Part shown: piece after piece, positions 35,451 through 43,480 of the stretch
Layout of the letters: every line of letters begins with the position of its first letter
How positions within the stretch are numbered: position 1 is the first letter of the stretch
NCBI GenBank assembly: GCA_023229645.1
Contig: JALNYU010000006.1
Span: forward strand, 62,001 to 126,000
Length of the DNA: 64,000 bases
DNA from: Nevskia sp.
Lineage (GTDB): Bacteria > Pseudomonadota > Gammaproteobacteria > Nevskiales > Nevskiaceae
Direction of reading: 5' to 3'
Position numbers and translations under genes: made by a program
The notes under the pieces: model-generated
Databases searched by the model: none
Seen by the model: only the letters and a program-made list of their open reading frames with translations
Told to the model about the DNA's origin: nothing

Positions 35451-36560
35451 ATGGATGTACGCGCAGCTGTTGCGTTTGAAGCGGGAAAGCCGCTGAGTAT
35501 TGAAACGGTACAACTCGACGGCCCGCGCGAAGGCGAGGTTCTGGTCGAAATCAAAGCCACCGGGCTTTGCCACACTGATAAATTCACCCTTTCAGGCGCT
35601 GACCCTGAAGGTTTGTTTCCGTGCATCCTCGGTCATGAAGGCGCCGGCATCGTGGTCGATGTTGGCCCAGGCGTGAAGCACCTAAAGAAAGGTGACCACG
35701 TTATCCCGTTGTACACGCCGGAATGCCGTGAATGCGATTACTGCACCTCGGGCAAAACCAACCTGTGCCAGAAAATCCGCATGACCCAGGGCAAGGGTCT
35801 GATGCCGGACGGCAGCAGCCGCTTCTCGTTCCAGGGTAAGCCGGTTCTGCATTACATGGGCTGCTCGACTTTCGCCAACTACACCGTATTGCCGGAAATC
35901 GCCCTCGCGAAAATTCGCGAAGACGCCCCATTCGACAAAGTCTGCTACATCGGCTGCGGCGTCACCACGGGTCTCGGTGCGGTCATTTTCACTGCTAAAG
36001 TTGAACCGGGTGCGAACGTCGTCGTATTCGGCCTCGGCGGCATCGGCCTGAACGTGATTCAGGGTGCGAAGCTGGTTGGCGCAAACATGATTGTCGGCGT
36101 CGACATCAACCCGAACCGCGAAGAATTAGCGCGCAAATTCGGCATGACCCACTTTGTCAACCCGAAGGAAGTGAAAGGCGACCTCGTCGCGCACCTCGTC
36201 GAGTTGACCAAAGGCGGCGCCGATTACAGCTTTGAGTGCATCGGTAACACCACGTTGATGCGCCAAGCACTTGAGTGCTGCCACAAAGGCTGGGGCGTTT
36301 CGACCGTCATCGGCGTTGCACCGGCCGGCGCTGAAATCAGCACCCGCCCGTTCCAGTTGGTTACCGGCCGCCGTTGGATCGGTTCCGCTTTCGGTGGCGC
36401 GCGCGGTCGTACCGACGTGCCGAAGATTGTTGATTGGTATATGGACAATAAGATCAATATCGACGATTTGATCACGCATACGATGCCGCTGGAAAAGATC
36501 AATGAAGGTTTTGATCTGATGACCCGCGGTGAGTCCATTCGAGGCGTGGTTCTTTTCTAA
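35451..36560 (+). CDS. frmA: S-(hydroxymethyl)glutathione dehydrogenase (class III ADH)
   Basis: This zinc alcohol dehydrogenase oxidises S-hydroxymethylglutathione to S-formylglutathione with NAD+. The 369 residues equal the usual length. Visible are the catalytic zinc ligands in GLCHTD and GHEGAG, the structural zinc site PECRECDYCTSGKTNLC, and the NAD site GLGGIGLNVIQGA. The ATG at 35451 follows AGGAG; the frame is open to 35328. Also named flhA or adhC in methylotrophs. Its stop shares one base with the start of fghA. Confidence 0.96.
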   Translation: MDVRAAVAFEAGKPLSIETVQLDGPREGEVLVEIKATGLCHTDKFTLSGADPEGLFPCILGHEGAGIVVDVGPGVKHLKKGDHVIPLYTPECRECDYCTSGKTNLCQKIRMTQGKGLMPDGSSRFSFQGKPVLHYMGCSTFANYTVLPEIALAKIREDAPFDKVCYIGCGVTTGLGAVIFTAKVEPGANVVVFGLGGIGLNVIQGAKLVGANMIVGVDINPNREELARKFGMTHFVNPKEVKGDLVAHLVELTKGGADYSFECIGNTTLMRQALECCHKGWGVSTVIGVAPAGAEISTRPFQLVTGRRWIGSAFGGARGRTDVPKIVDWYMDNKINIDDLITHTMPLEKINEGFDLMTRGESIRGVVLF

Positions 36561-37408
36561 TGACGACAATCGAGAAAAAGAGCGAGCAGGCTTGCTTTGG
36601 CGGACGCATGGGTTTTTATACCCATGCGTCCGAGGAGACCGGCACCGTGATGCGTTTCGGTGTTTATCTTCCACCCCAAGCGCGCTTCCGCCCGGTACCG
36701 GCGCTGTACTACCTGGCCGGGCTAACGTGCACCGAAGAAACCTTCCTGATCAAAGCCGGCGCGCAACGCGTCGCCGCTGAGCTCGGATTGGCCTTGGTCG
36801 CTTGCGACACCAGCCCGCGCGGCCTTAATCTGCCGGGCGAAGCCGATCATTGGGACTTTGGTTTGGCTGCTGGCTTTTACCTTGATGCGACTGCAGAACC
36901 CTGGGCGAAGAACTATCGCATGGGGTCCTACATCAACCAAGAATTGCCAGCGATCATTGAAGCTAATTTCCCGGTTCTCAAGGATAAACGGGGAATTTTT
37001 GGTCACTCGATGGGCGGCCACGGCGCGCTGGTCACGGCGTTACGAAACCCTGAGCGTTGGCAGTCAGTTTCAGCGTTCGCGCCGATCTCGAACCCGGTCG
37101 CCGTGCCGTGGGGACAGAAAGCGCTAGGTAATTACCTGGGCTCGGATCAAAGCAGCTGGGCTGAATACGATGCGAGTTTGTTGATTCGCAAGCAGCCGTA
37201 CCCGGGGTTATTCCTAGTTGATCAGGGCTTGGCTGATCAATTTTTAAACCGCGAATTGAAACCAGAAGCGCTGGATAGCGCAGCACGGGACGCCGGACAA
37301 CGGCTGACCTTACGCCTGCACGCGGACTACGATCACTCCTACTGGTTCATCCAGACGTTCATGACCGATCATCTCGTGCACCACGCACGCGAACTCGGGC
37401 TGAGCTAA
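36560..37408 (+). CDS. fghA: S-formylglutathione hydrolase
   Basis: FghA hydrolyses S-formylglutathione to formate and glutathione. The 282-residue esterase-D-type alpha/beta hydrolase shows the nucleophile Ser in GHSMGGHGAL and the early motif YYLAGLTCTEETF; Asp and the late His (DYDHSYWF) complete the triad. The start ATG overlaps the frmA stop (TAATG), so the two are translationally coupled. No formate dehydrogenase lies in the window; formate would be oxidised to CO2 elsewhere. Confidence 0.95.
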   Translation: MTTIEKKSEQACFGGRMGFYTHASEETGTVMRFGVYLPPQARFRPVPALYYLAGLTCTEETFLIKAGAQRVAAELGLALVACDTSPRGLNLPGEADHWDFGLAAGFYLDATAEPWAKNYRMGSYINQELPAIIEANFPVLKDKRGIFGHSMGGHGALVTALRNPERWQSVSAFAPISNPVAVPWGQKALGNYLGSDQSSWAEYDASLLIRKQPYPGLFLVDQGLADQFLNRELKPEALDSAARDAGQRLTLRLHADYDHSYWFIQTFMTDHLVHHARELGLS

Positions 37409-37433
37409 ACGAGACTGATCTGTGCAGTTGCGG

Positions 37434-37454
37434 GTCCGGGCGTTTCGCCCGGAC
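37434..37454 (+). terminator. GC-rich hairpin after fghA
   Basis: A 9-bp perfect stem (37434-37442 with 37446-37454) with a 3-nt loop follows the fghA stop by 25 bp. It lacks a T run, so it may slow or protect the transcript end rather than terminate. Confidence 0.5.
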
Positions 37455-37528
37455 TCGGCCATTAAGGTCTGATTCATCGCCCTAGGTACACCATGGGCCC
37501 GTCGATTTATTATTAACTGGAGGACAAT

Positions 37529-37936
37529 ATGCGGGTTATTAAATATGCAGGGTTGGCAGTTACGTTGGCCCTGGGCACGACGATTTCAGCGGGTGCGTTT
37601 GCAGCAGATGCGCCGCTTTATACCGTCGTCGACGGCGTCAACGTAGATAGCAACACGTACCAAGGCTTTAAGACCTGGCGTCAGGCAGCTTGTGATCGCT
37701 GCCACGGTCCCAATCAGGAAGGCTTAGTCGGTCCCTCTCTCGTCGAAAGCCTGAAAGTGATGTCGAAAGCTGATTTCGTCAAGACCTTGGCCGAAGGCCG
37801 CCTCGATAAGGGCATGCCGAGCTGGAGCACGAATAAAAATGTGATGGATCACATCGATAATCTGTACGCGTACCTCAAAGGCCGCTCAGACGGCAAAATT
37901 ACCGAGTCGCGCGTTCACGAAATCGCACCGCAATAA
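37529..37936 (+). CDS. xoxG: Periplasmic mono-heme cytochrome c (XoxG-like)
   Basis: The 135-residue product has a signal peptide (ending AFA) and one heme site CDRCH at 55-59, with Met96 (KGMPSW) as likely sixth ligand. Within an XoxF cluster it is the best candidate for the electron acceptor of methanol dehydrogenase, passing electrons to a terminal oxidase. It is smaller than most XoxG proteins (about 160-200), so identity as XoxG is by context. A strong Shine-Dalgarno (GGAGG) precedes it. The symbol is provisional. Confidence 0.78.
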   Translation: MRVIKYAGLAVTLALGTTISAGAFAADAPLYTVVDGVNVDSNTYQGFKTWRQAACDRCHGPNQEGLVGPSLVESLKVMSKADFVKTLAEGRLDKGMPSWSTNKNVMDHIDNLYAYLKGRSDGKITESRVHEIAPQ

Positions 37937-38155
37937 TCATCCGGCGTCCGATCGCGATCATCCTGTGCACCGGCTCCCCGCTGCACCGGCGCGGTTCGGG
38001 CGCCGCGCATGTTAAAGAGATATTTGCTGGCGGGCGCTAACGGTATTGCGAATTTGCTCAAGCGTGGTATCACCGTACGCTCGATTCGCTATACATTTAT
38101 GCACCCGTTCAGTCATTTCTGCCTTTTACAGAACTTATTCTTAGCAGGTTAAATC

Positions 38156-38521
38156 ATGCCGGCAGTAAAACTATCCCGCGTACTTGCCGCAATTGGCGTT
38201 GTCGCGTTTCCTCTGCTCTCGTTCACGGCTCAGGCCTTCGACTACCCGACGGTCGACCGGGTCGAGTACGTGCACATTTGCCAGCGTGACAATGGCGATC
38301 GACCGGCGCAGGAAATGCTCTATAAATGCTCCTGTGTCATTGATGCAATCGCGGAAAAAATGTCTTATGACGATTACGTCGAGAGCTCCACCGCTTTCTA
38401 CGCGTCGAGCATTGCGGGAGAGCGCGGCCAAGTGATCCGCAATGAAAGTCATGCCAAACAACTCGCTGGCGCTTTCCGATCGCTACAATCAAGCGCAAAA
38501 AAGAATTGCTTTATTAATTAA
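38156..38521 (+). CDS. Small exported cysteine protein, unknown function
   Basis: The 121-residue product has a signal peptide ending AQA at about 27. The mature part holds four cysteines (HICQRD, KCSC, NCFIN), spaced for one or two disulfides or a metal site, and a helical middle (VIDAIAEKMSYDDYVES). I do not recognise a named family. The next gene starts 2 nt after its stop, so it is co-transcribed with the relay metallohydrolase and probably acts with it in the periplasm. Confidence 0.7.
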   Translation: MPAVKLSRVLAAIGVVAFPLLSFTAQAFDYPTVDRVEYVHICQRDNGDRPAQEMLYKCSCVIDAIAEKMSYDDYVESSTAFYASSIAGERGQVIRNESHAKQLAGAFRSLQSSAKKNCFIN

Positions 38522-38523
38522 AT

Positions 38524-39486
38524 ATGCGTAACCAGCAACGCAATGCCGTTGCTATGTTCCGATGGGCTATCGGCGCGCTCGCGCTGATTACCGTTGCTAG
38601 CCGCTCGGTGGCAGCAACAGATGCGCCCAAAAATTTAAGCATTCACGCTGTAGCAGCGAGCGTTTATGTACACCTTGGCGCGCAAGCAGATGCGTCTTTG
38701 GAGAACCGCGGCGATATCGCCAACATTGGCTTTATCGTTGGAAAAAGATGTATTGCTGTCATTGATAGCGGCGGGACGCTACAAATTGGCCAACAACTCT
38801 CGGCGGCCATCCGCAGCGTTTCACAGCTACCAATTTGCTATGTAATCAATACGCATGTGCATCCAGACCATGTGTTTGGTAATGCCGCATTTGTCGGCCC
38901 CGACACAGAATTTGTCGGCCATAGCCATTTGCCGGCTGCGTTCGCGGCGCGGCGCGAAAACTATCTAAATGCGCTAACACGTGTGCTCGGCGATACAGCC
39001 GTGGGCAGCGTCGTCGTGCCACCGACGATACTGATCACAGACACGCTTGAGCTTGATCTCGGGGAACGCAAACTAACGCTCACGGCTTGGCGGACGTCCC
39101 ACACCGACGGCGACCTTACTATTTTCGATGCAGCCAGCCAAACACTCTGGACCGGCGACCTGCTTTTCATCGAGCGAACGCCGGTTATTGATGGTAGCGT
39201 CCGCGGTTGGCTTACAACATTAGATGAATTAAGTAAGCAGCGCCCTGCCCATGTTGTGCCCGGTCACGGCCCGGTGGATCCCCCTTGGCCACAAGCAATT
39301 GACGCCGAAGCGCACTACCTGAACATCCTGATATCTGATGTCACTTCCGCTCAAAGAAATGGGCGTACACTCTCGCAGACCGTAGAGACCGCCGGGCTCT
39401 CGGAGCGCAACCAGTGGTTATTATTCGACAACTACAACCGGCGAAATGTTACGGCCTGCTACACAGAGTTGGAATGGGAGGACTAA
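38524..39486 (+). CDS. Quinoprotein relay system MBL-fold metallohydrolase
   Basis: A 320-residue exported metallo-beta-lactamase-fold protein, like the SoxH-related hydrolases that accompany PQQ dehydrogenases. The metal site is intact: His111-x-His113-x-Asp115-His116 (THVHPDH), a later His in TSHTDGD, and PGHGP near the C-terminus. Its substrate is unknown; the family co-occurs with SoxYZ-like carriers, which suggests it acts on a carrier-bound thiol compound. It starts 2 nt after the preceding gene and ends 2 nt before the carrier gene, so all three are coupled. Confidence 0.85.
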   Translation: MRNQQRNAVAMFRWAIGALALITVASRSVAATDAPKNLSIHAVAASVYVHLGAQADASLENRGDIANIGFIVGKRCIAVIDSGGTLQIGQQLSAAIRSVSQLPICYVINTHVHPDHVFGNAAFVGPDTEFVGHSHLPAAFAARRENYLNALTRVLGDTAVGSVVVPPTILITDTLELDLGERKLTLTAWRTSHTDGDLTIFDAASQTLWTGDLLFIERTPVIDGSVRGWLTTLDELSKQRPAHVVPGHGPVDPPWPQAIDAEAHYLNILISDVTSAQRNGRTLSQTVETAGLSERNQWLLFDNYNRRNVTACYTELEWED

Positions 39487-39488
39487 AT

Positions 39489-40349
39489 ATGAGGCTCAAT
39501 ACGATTGTGCCCGGCGCTCTAAGCTTGATTCTTTCAATCTGCGCACTCTTGGTTTCGGTTCCGACTTATGCAGAACCGGAAACAGCGCCGTCAGCATCCA
39601 AAATAGAAATTTGGCCAAAAGTCAGAACCAGCCTATTCGGAACACGGGAAATTCACGAAGATAGTTCGGCAATCATTCAATTGGAAGCGCCGACCCGCGC
39701 TGAAGATGCCTCGACCGTTCCGATCGCGATGCACACGCAACTGGTGCAGACGGCAGGACGTTATATCGACAAACTGTATCTGGTCGTCGATAACAATCCG
39801 TCACCGATCGCTGCGGTATTCGACTTTACACCTGAGAGTGGCCGAGCCGATATCGAAACCCGAATTCGCGTTGAGCAGTACACCGACGTCCGCGCTATTG
39901 CAGAATTGAACGACGGCAGCCTGTATATGGCGACGCGCTTCGTCAAAGCCTCGGGCGGCTGTTCAGCCCCTGCCGGTAAAGATGCCGAGGCAGCGGCACG
40001 TAATTTAGGCCGTATTAAATTCCGGGTTGATGGCCCCATTACGATCGGAAAGCCGGCATTAGCACAACTTGCCGTTAGCCATCCGAACGCCTCAGGCTTA
40101 GTGTTAGATCAAATCTCACGCTTATACGCTCCGGCGTATTACGTACGGAAAATCAACGTCAGCTATGCCGGGAAGCCGGTGTTAACTGCCGATATCGACT
40201 TTTCTATTAGTGAGAATCCCAATTTCCGCTTTTACTTTCTGCCGACCGCCGACGGTGAATTGCGCGCTGAAATTGTCGACACAAAAGACCTGATGTTTGA
40301 AAGCGAAGTCTTAGTCAAATCTGGGCCCTCATCGGGCGGCGGCAACTAG
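39489..40349 (+). CDS. Quinoprotein-associated SoxYZ-like carrier protein
   Basis: A 286-residue exported fusion of a SoxY-like N-terminal half and a SoxZ-like C-terminal half (signal peptide ending TYA). In SoxY the C-terminal Gly-Gly-Cys carries sulfur intermediates; here Cys158 in SGGCSAP, at the junction of the halves, is the equivalent. The C-terminal half shows the SoxZ-like pattern KINVSYAGKPVLTADIDFSISENPNFRFYF, described here in parts. What the cysteine carries is unknown. The ATG at 39489 follows the hydrolase stop by 2 nt; the upstream in-frame start is inside that gene. Confidence 0.85.
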   Translation: MRLNTIVPGALSLILSICALLVSVPTYAEPETAPSASKIEIWPKVRTSLFGTREIHEDSSAIIQLEAPTRAEDASTVPIAMHTQLVQTAGRYIDKLYLVVDNNPSPIAAVFDFTPESGRADIETRIRVEQYTDVRAIAELNDGSLYMATRFVKASGGCSAPAGKDAEAAARNLGRIKFRVDGPITIGKPALAQLAVSHPNASGLVLDQISRLYAPAYYVRKINVSYAGKPVLTADIDFSISENPNFRFYFLPTADGELRAEIVDTKDLMFESEVLVKSGPSSGGGN

Positions 40350-40375
40350 CCCTAACGCACCGCTCTCGATCGCTC

Positions 40376-41329
40376 TTGGGATTTATTTCAGCGTTGCGGC
40401 TGACACGAAACCAATCGGATTTCGCATACGCGTTGTTATTGATGCTTCTATGTTGCACTGCAGCTGCAGCACCTCAATTAAGGCAAGTTGCGCCGTCAGT
40501 ATTCGCACTCGTCGGCGATAACGCCGAGGTTAGCCCAGAAAATAACGGTGATGTCGCTAATGTAGGCTTTATCGTCGGCGATAGTGGTGTTATTGCGGTT
40601 GATACAGGCATTTCTTACGCGGCCGGCCGCCGAATGTTCGAGACCATCTCTGAGACCGCTTCCAAACCGGTAACGCTGGCAATCCTGACCCATCCCGTTC
40701 AAGAATTTATTTTTGGCGCGGCGTATTTTCAAGCGCAAGGCATCCCCCTACTTGCCCACCGCGATGCCGCTGCGCTAATGCAGAAACGTTGTAACAACTG
40801 CCTGCGCAAACTCAACGCGCTACTCGGCGCGGCTGCGATGCGCGGCTCGAAAGTCGTAGTTCCCGACCGTTTGATTGAGCAAAGCATCATGTTGCACCTT
40901 GCTGGCCGCAATATCGACTTACTGTATTACGGCCACGCTAGTGCGCCTGGCGATCTCGCCGTATTTGATCGTCAAACCGGCACGCTATTCGCTGGCGGCC
41001 TTGTCATCGCCGACCGCATTCCCAATTTACGGGATGGCAAAATTCCAGGCTGGGTTAGCGCCTTAGAACAACTTAAAACATTGCCGATTCGCGTTGTTGT
41101 TCCGGGCATTGGGCCGCCGGGCGGCCCCGAACTTATCGATCACACATTGGCCTATCTGCAGGCGCTTGATCATGCCGTTAATCTCAGTTATCGCAGCGGC
41201 GCGAGTTTGATCGAAGCGATAAAGCAAGTGCAGCTGGTGGAATTCAGAAATTTGAGCCAGTACGAACTGATGCAGCCGCAGAATGTTCAGTATCGATACC
41301 GGCAACTCGAAGACGAAGATCCACGCTAG
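40376..41329 (+). CDS. MBL-fold relay protein with lost metal ligands
   Basis: A 317-residue exported protein of the same MBL fold as the gene at 38524, corresponding to the 'relay system hydrolase 1' group. The HxHxDH motif is replaced: only His106 remains in LTHPVQEFIFG (second His to Val, Asp to Glu, last His to Phe), and the late PGHGP reads PGIGP. YYGHASAPGD keeps one His. It is therefore probably not an ordinary zinc hydrolase and may be a partner of the intact one. There is no ATG near the start; TTG at 40376 is used, but the true start is unsure. A miniature element follows 6 nt after the stop. Confidence 0.8.
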   Translation: MGFISALRLTRNQSDFAYALLLMLLCCTAAAAPQLRQVAPSVFALVGDNAEVSPENNGDVANVGFIVGDSGVIAVDTGISYAAGRRMFETISETASKPVTLAILTHPVQEFIFGAAYFQAQGIPLLAHRDAAALMQKRCNNCLRKLNALLGAAAMRGSKVVVPDRLIEQSIMLHLAGRNIDLLYYGHASAPGDLAVFDRQTGTLFAGGLVIADRIPNLRDGKIPGWVSALEQLKTLPIRVVVPGIGPPGGPELIDHTLAYLQALDHAVNLSYRSGASLIEAIKQVQLVEFRNLSQYELMQPQNVQYRYRQLEDEDPR

Positions 41330-41335
41330 GGTCTG

Positions 41336-41430
41336 TTATTGATCCGGCCATTAAGTACCTGAATAAAGACAGTGCAATGCCAAACCGGATGCCGCACTTC
41401 CGAGAAAGCGAGAAATGGCCGGATCAATAA
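41336..41430 (+). repeat. Miniature inverted-repeat element, copy 2
   Basis: This is the reverse complement of the element at 8288-8382, with three mismatches in 95 bp. It has the same perfect 17-bp ends and the same inner stem (AGTGC with GCACT). It begins 6 nt after the stop codon of the upstream gene, the same relation that copy 1 has to xerD. As RNA it could fold into a closed multi-stem structure and may act as a 3' end signal. Confidence 0.85.
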
Positions 41431-41516
41431 AGCTGCGATGTCTCGGCGGCGGCTGGGCGCCTAGGGGGCTTCATATTCATTAAGAGCGTCGTCGGACAAC
41501 GACTTTCTGAATTGAG

Positions 41517-42122
41517 TTAATTCGCTTTCCCGCGGCGCGCACCGCCGATATAGGCGCTATTCGAGCGCCGCCGATATTCTCTATCTAGATCCAGATGATG
41601 GATTTTTCCAAGCGGCGCATCAGCCTGTTTATCCACGATCTCGAAGCCGTGATGACGGCAGACACGTAGGCCATCATTTGTAACCGGCCGCGCATAAACA
41701 TTTACGATCTCCTGACGCCGACACGCATCCAGGAATCCAACCAAATGATTCAATGCCGCTGCGCGAGAAAACAAGCTTTGTGCGGCAATTGCGCCGACAT
41801 AAAGCGCGTAAGGCTTATCATCGCCAGCCGCAAGATGCTCGTTGGTGATTTTTGCCCCACGTAAAACCTCGGTCATCACCAGCTTAGCCGGCGCCTCTTT
41901 TAGCGGTAAAACGCAGAAATATCCGTCAATCTTTTTCTGAGCACGTTTCCGATTCCCGCGCACGATCCAGAAAATCTTGTCGTTGTGCTGATGAAGTGCA
42001 GTCATGCTCTCTAGCGTTGAAACATCGCCATCGAAGAATTCAAACGCCATCTGATGAATTTCTTCGAGGTCAGAGAACGATGCAGGGTCTGCGTGAAAGT
42101 GAAACCAGTCCGGAAGATCCAT
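41517..42122 (-). CDS. Putative GNAT-like acetyltransferase
   Basis: The 201-residue cytoplasmic product resembles GCN5-type N-acetyltransferases weakly: a central strand KIDGYFCVLPL, a turn YALYVGAIAAQSLFSRAAALNHLVGFLDACRRQ (in parts) and the C-terminal YARPVTNDGLRVCRHHGFEIVD, which is the usual last strand-helix of the fold. The acetyl-CoA loop (Q/RxxGxG/A) is not clear. CAGGAG stands upstream of the ATG. It is alone between the relay genes and cbbR; substrate unknown. Confidence 0.5.
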   Translation of the reverse strand: MDLPDWFHFHADPASFSDLEEIHQMAFEFFDGDVSTLESMTALHQHNDKIFWIVRGNRKRAQKKIDGYFCVLPLKEAPAKLVMTEVLRGAKITNEHLAAGDDKPYALYVGAIAAQSLFSRAAALNHLVGFLDACRRQEIVNVYARPVTNDGLRVCRHHGFEIVDKQADAPLGKIHHLDLDREYRRRSNSAYIGGARRGKAN

Positions 42123-42435
42123 TCGTCTTATGCTCCTGAAGTGCCCAACGCCGACACTTCGCTGGCTTTTTCAGCGCTCGCACAATGCAATTCGCCGTCA
42201 CACGTGACTCGAAGCTCGACAAGCATCTGTTACAACCTCGCCTAAAGCCTACCCAGCGGAAAAATCGGCAAAGGCACTTTTAACGCTTGGCGCTGCGTCC
42301 CACGCGGCGTATACCTGTTGAGGAACGCCAACACCGCTGAAGTATTGACTGCTGTCGAGTTAAACATCGTCTTTCGCCGCCCGGGCAATTTTGACGCGGC
42401 ATAAAGATTCCCAAATCGTGGGAGATATTGCCATG
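42123..42435. other. Gene-free gap between acetyltransferase-like gene and cbbR end
   Basis: I see no gene, hairpin terminator or repeat in these 313 bp. The left part must hold the promoter of the minus-strand acetyltransferase-like gene, but no clear -10/-35 pair stands out. Confidence 0.4.
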
Positions 42436-43377
42436 CTAACGCCGCACCGCCTCTTTAATCGTCGGCGCGAACAAGTCCGTCAGCAGTTGCTCGCCACGTT
42501 CGAGGATGAAATAGCGAAAGGCCTCAGTTGCCGGCGACAACGTCATCGAGCTCAGATTAACGACGTGCCAAGCGCGCTTCAGCGGCAGGCCCACGACATC
42601 AAGCACCGCGAGTTGTCCGACCTGCAACTCCAGACCCAACGTATGCAGCGACAGCAGTGTCAGCCCCATATTGGCGATGACCGCTTGTTTGATGGTTTCG
42701 TTGCTACTCATCTGCATTACGGCCGGCGGCGTAATCCGCTGCTCGCGGAAAAACGCTTCCATGGCAGCACGGGTACCCGAGCCGGTTTCTCTAACGATGA
42801 ATACCTCGCGATCAAGGCGTCCCGGTGCAATGCTGCGCTCGCCGACCAACGGATGACCGTGCGCCGCAATCACGCCAAGCAGATTGGCGGCAAACGGCTC
42901 GGCGCGCGTATCCAACTCGCGCGGAGGGCGGCCCATGATCGCCAAATCGATCTCACGATCATGCAGTTGCCGGCCGAGTTGATCTCGATTACCGACGGTC
43001 AGGCGGACATCAACGCCCGGGTGTTCGAGCCGAAACAGGGCCAGCAGCCGTGGCAAAAAATATTGTGCAGTACCGACCATGCCGATCGAAATTCGGCCTG
43101 CTTGCAGGCCTCGCAAACGGGCGATGGTATCTTCTGCTTCTTTCAATGTATTCAATACTCTACGCGCATAAACCAGCAGATATTCGCCGGTTGTCGTCAA
43201 GCTAACCGCGCGGCCGGTGCGTTCAAAAACCGGGAGCCCCAAGGCCGTTTCCAGCTCCCGAATTTGCATCGAAACTGCGGGCGCTGTCAGGTGTAGCTCT
43301 TCTGCCGCACGGGCAAAGCTTAAGTGCCGGGCAGCAGCGACAAAGGAACGAAGTTGGCGGAGGCTAAGGTTGAGCAT
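42436..43377 (-). CDS. cbbR: LysR-type regulator CbbR
   Basis: CbbR activates CBB operons in response to metabolites such as RuBP or NADPH. The 313-residue product has the N-terminal winged helix-turn-helix (LRQLRSFVAAARHLSFARAAEELHLTAPAVS region, residues 6-40) and a periplasmic-binding-like effector domain (about 90-300). It is divergent from cbbL with 103 bp between the starts, the classical arrangement. A dyad in that gap is a likely binding site. Confidence 0.93.
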   Translation of the reverse strand: MLNLSLRQLRSFVAAARHLSFARAAEELHLTAPAVSMQIRELETALGLPVFERTGRAVSLTTTGEYLLVYARRVLNTLKEAEDTIARLRGLQAGRISIGMVGTAQYFLPRLLALFRLEHPGVDVRLTVGNRDQLGRQLHDREIDLAIMGRPPRELDTRAEPFAANLLGVIAAHGHPLVGERSIAPGRLDREVFIVRETGSGTRAAMEAFFREQRITPPAVMQMSSNETIKQAVIANMGLTLLSLHTLGLELQVGQLAVLDVVGLPLKRAWHVVNLSSMTLSPATEAFRYFILERGEQLLTDLFAPTIKEAVRR

Positions 43378-43386
43378 AAGTAGATC

Positions 43387-43406
43387 TTATCTCATACGGC
43401 AGATAA
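43387..43406 (+). promoter_or_regulatory. Likely CbbR operator
   Basis: A dyad TTATCT-N8-AGATAA sits in the cbbR-cbbL gap and contains an AT-N12-AT core and T-N11-A spacing typical of LysR-type sites. It lies 10 bp from the cbbR start, so binding could repress cbbR and activate cbbL. A second weaker TTAAC/GTCAA pair lies at about 43435-43452. Confidence 0.5.
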
Positions 43407-43480
43407 TGTGAATTTACCTTAATCCGTTCCGAGGTTAACTTCTGTCAACAGATTGTGCGTGCCACCAGAGAGGATACGAG

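Noticed and set aside
38009..38152. Open frame of 47 codons before the small Cys protein
   Set aside because: No Shine-Dalgarno, no recognisable motif, and it is short enough to arise by chance.
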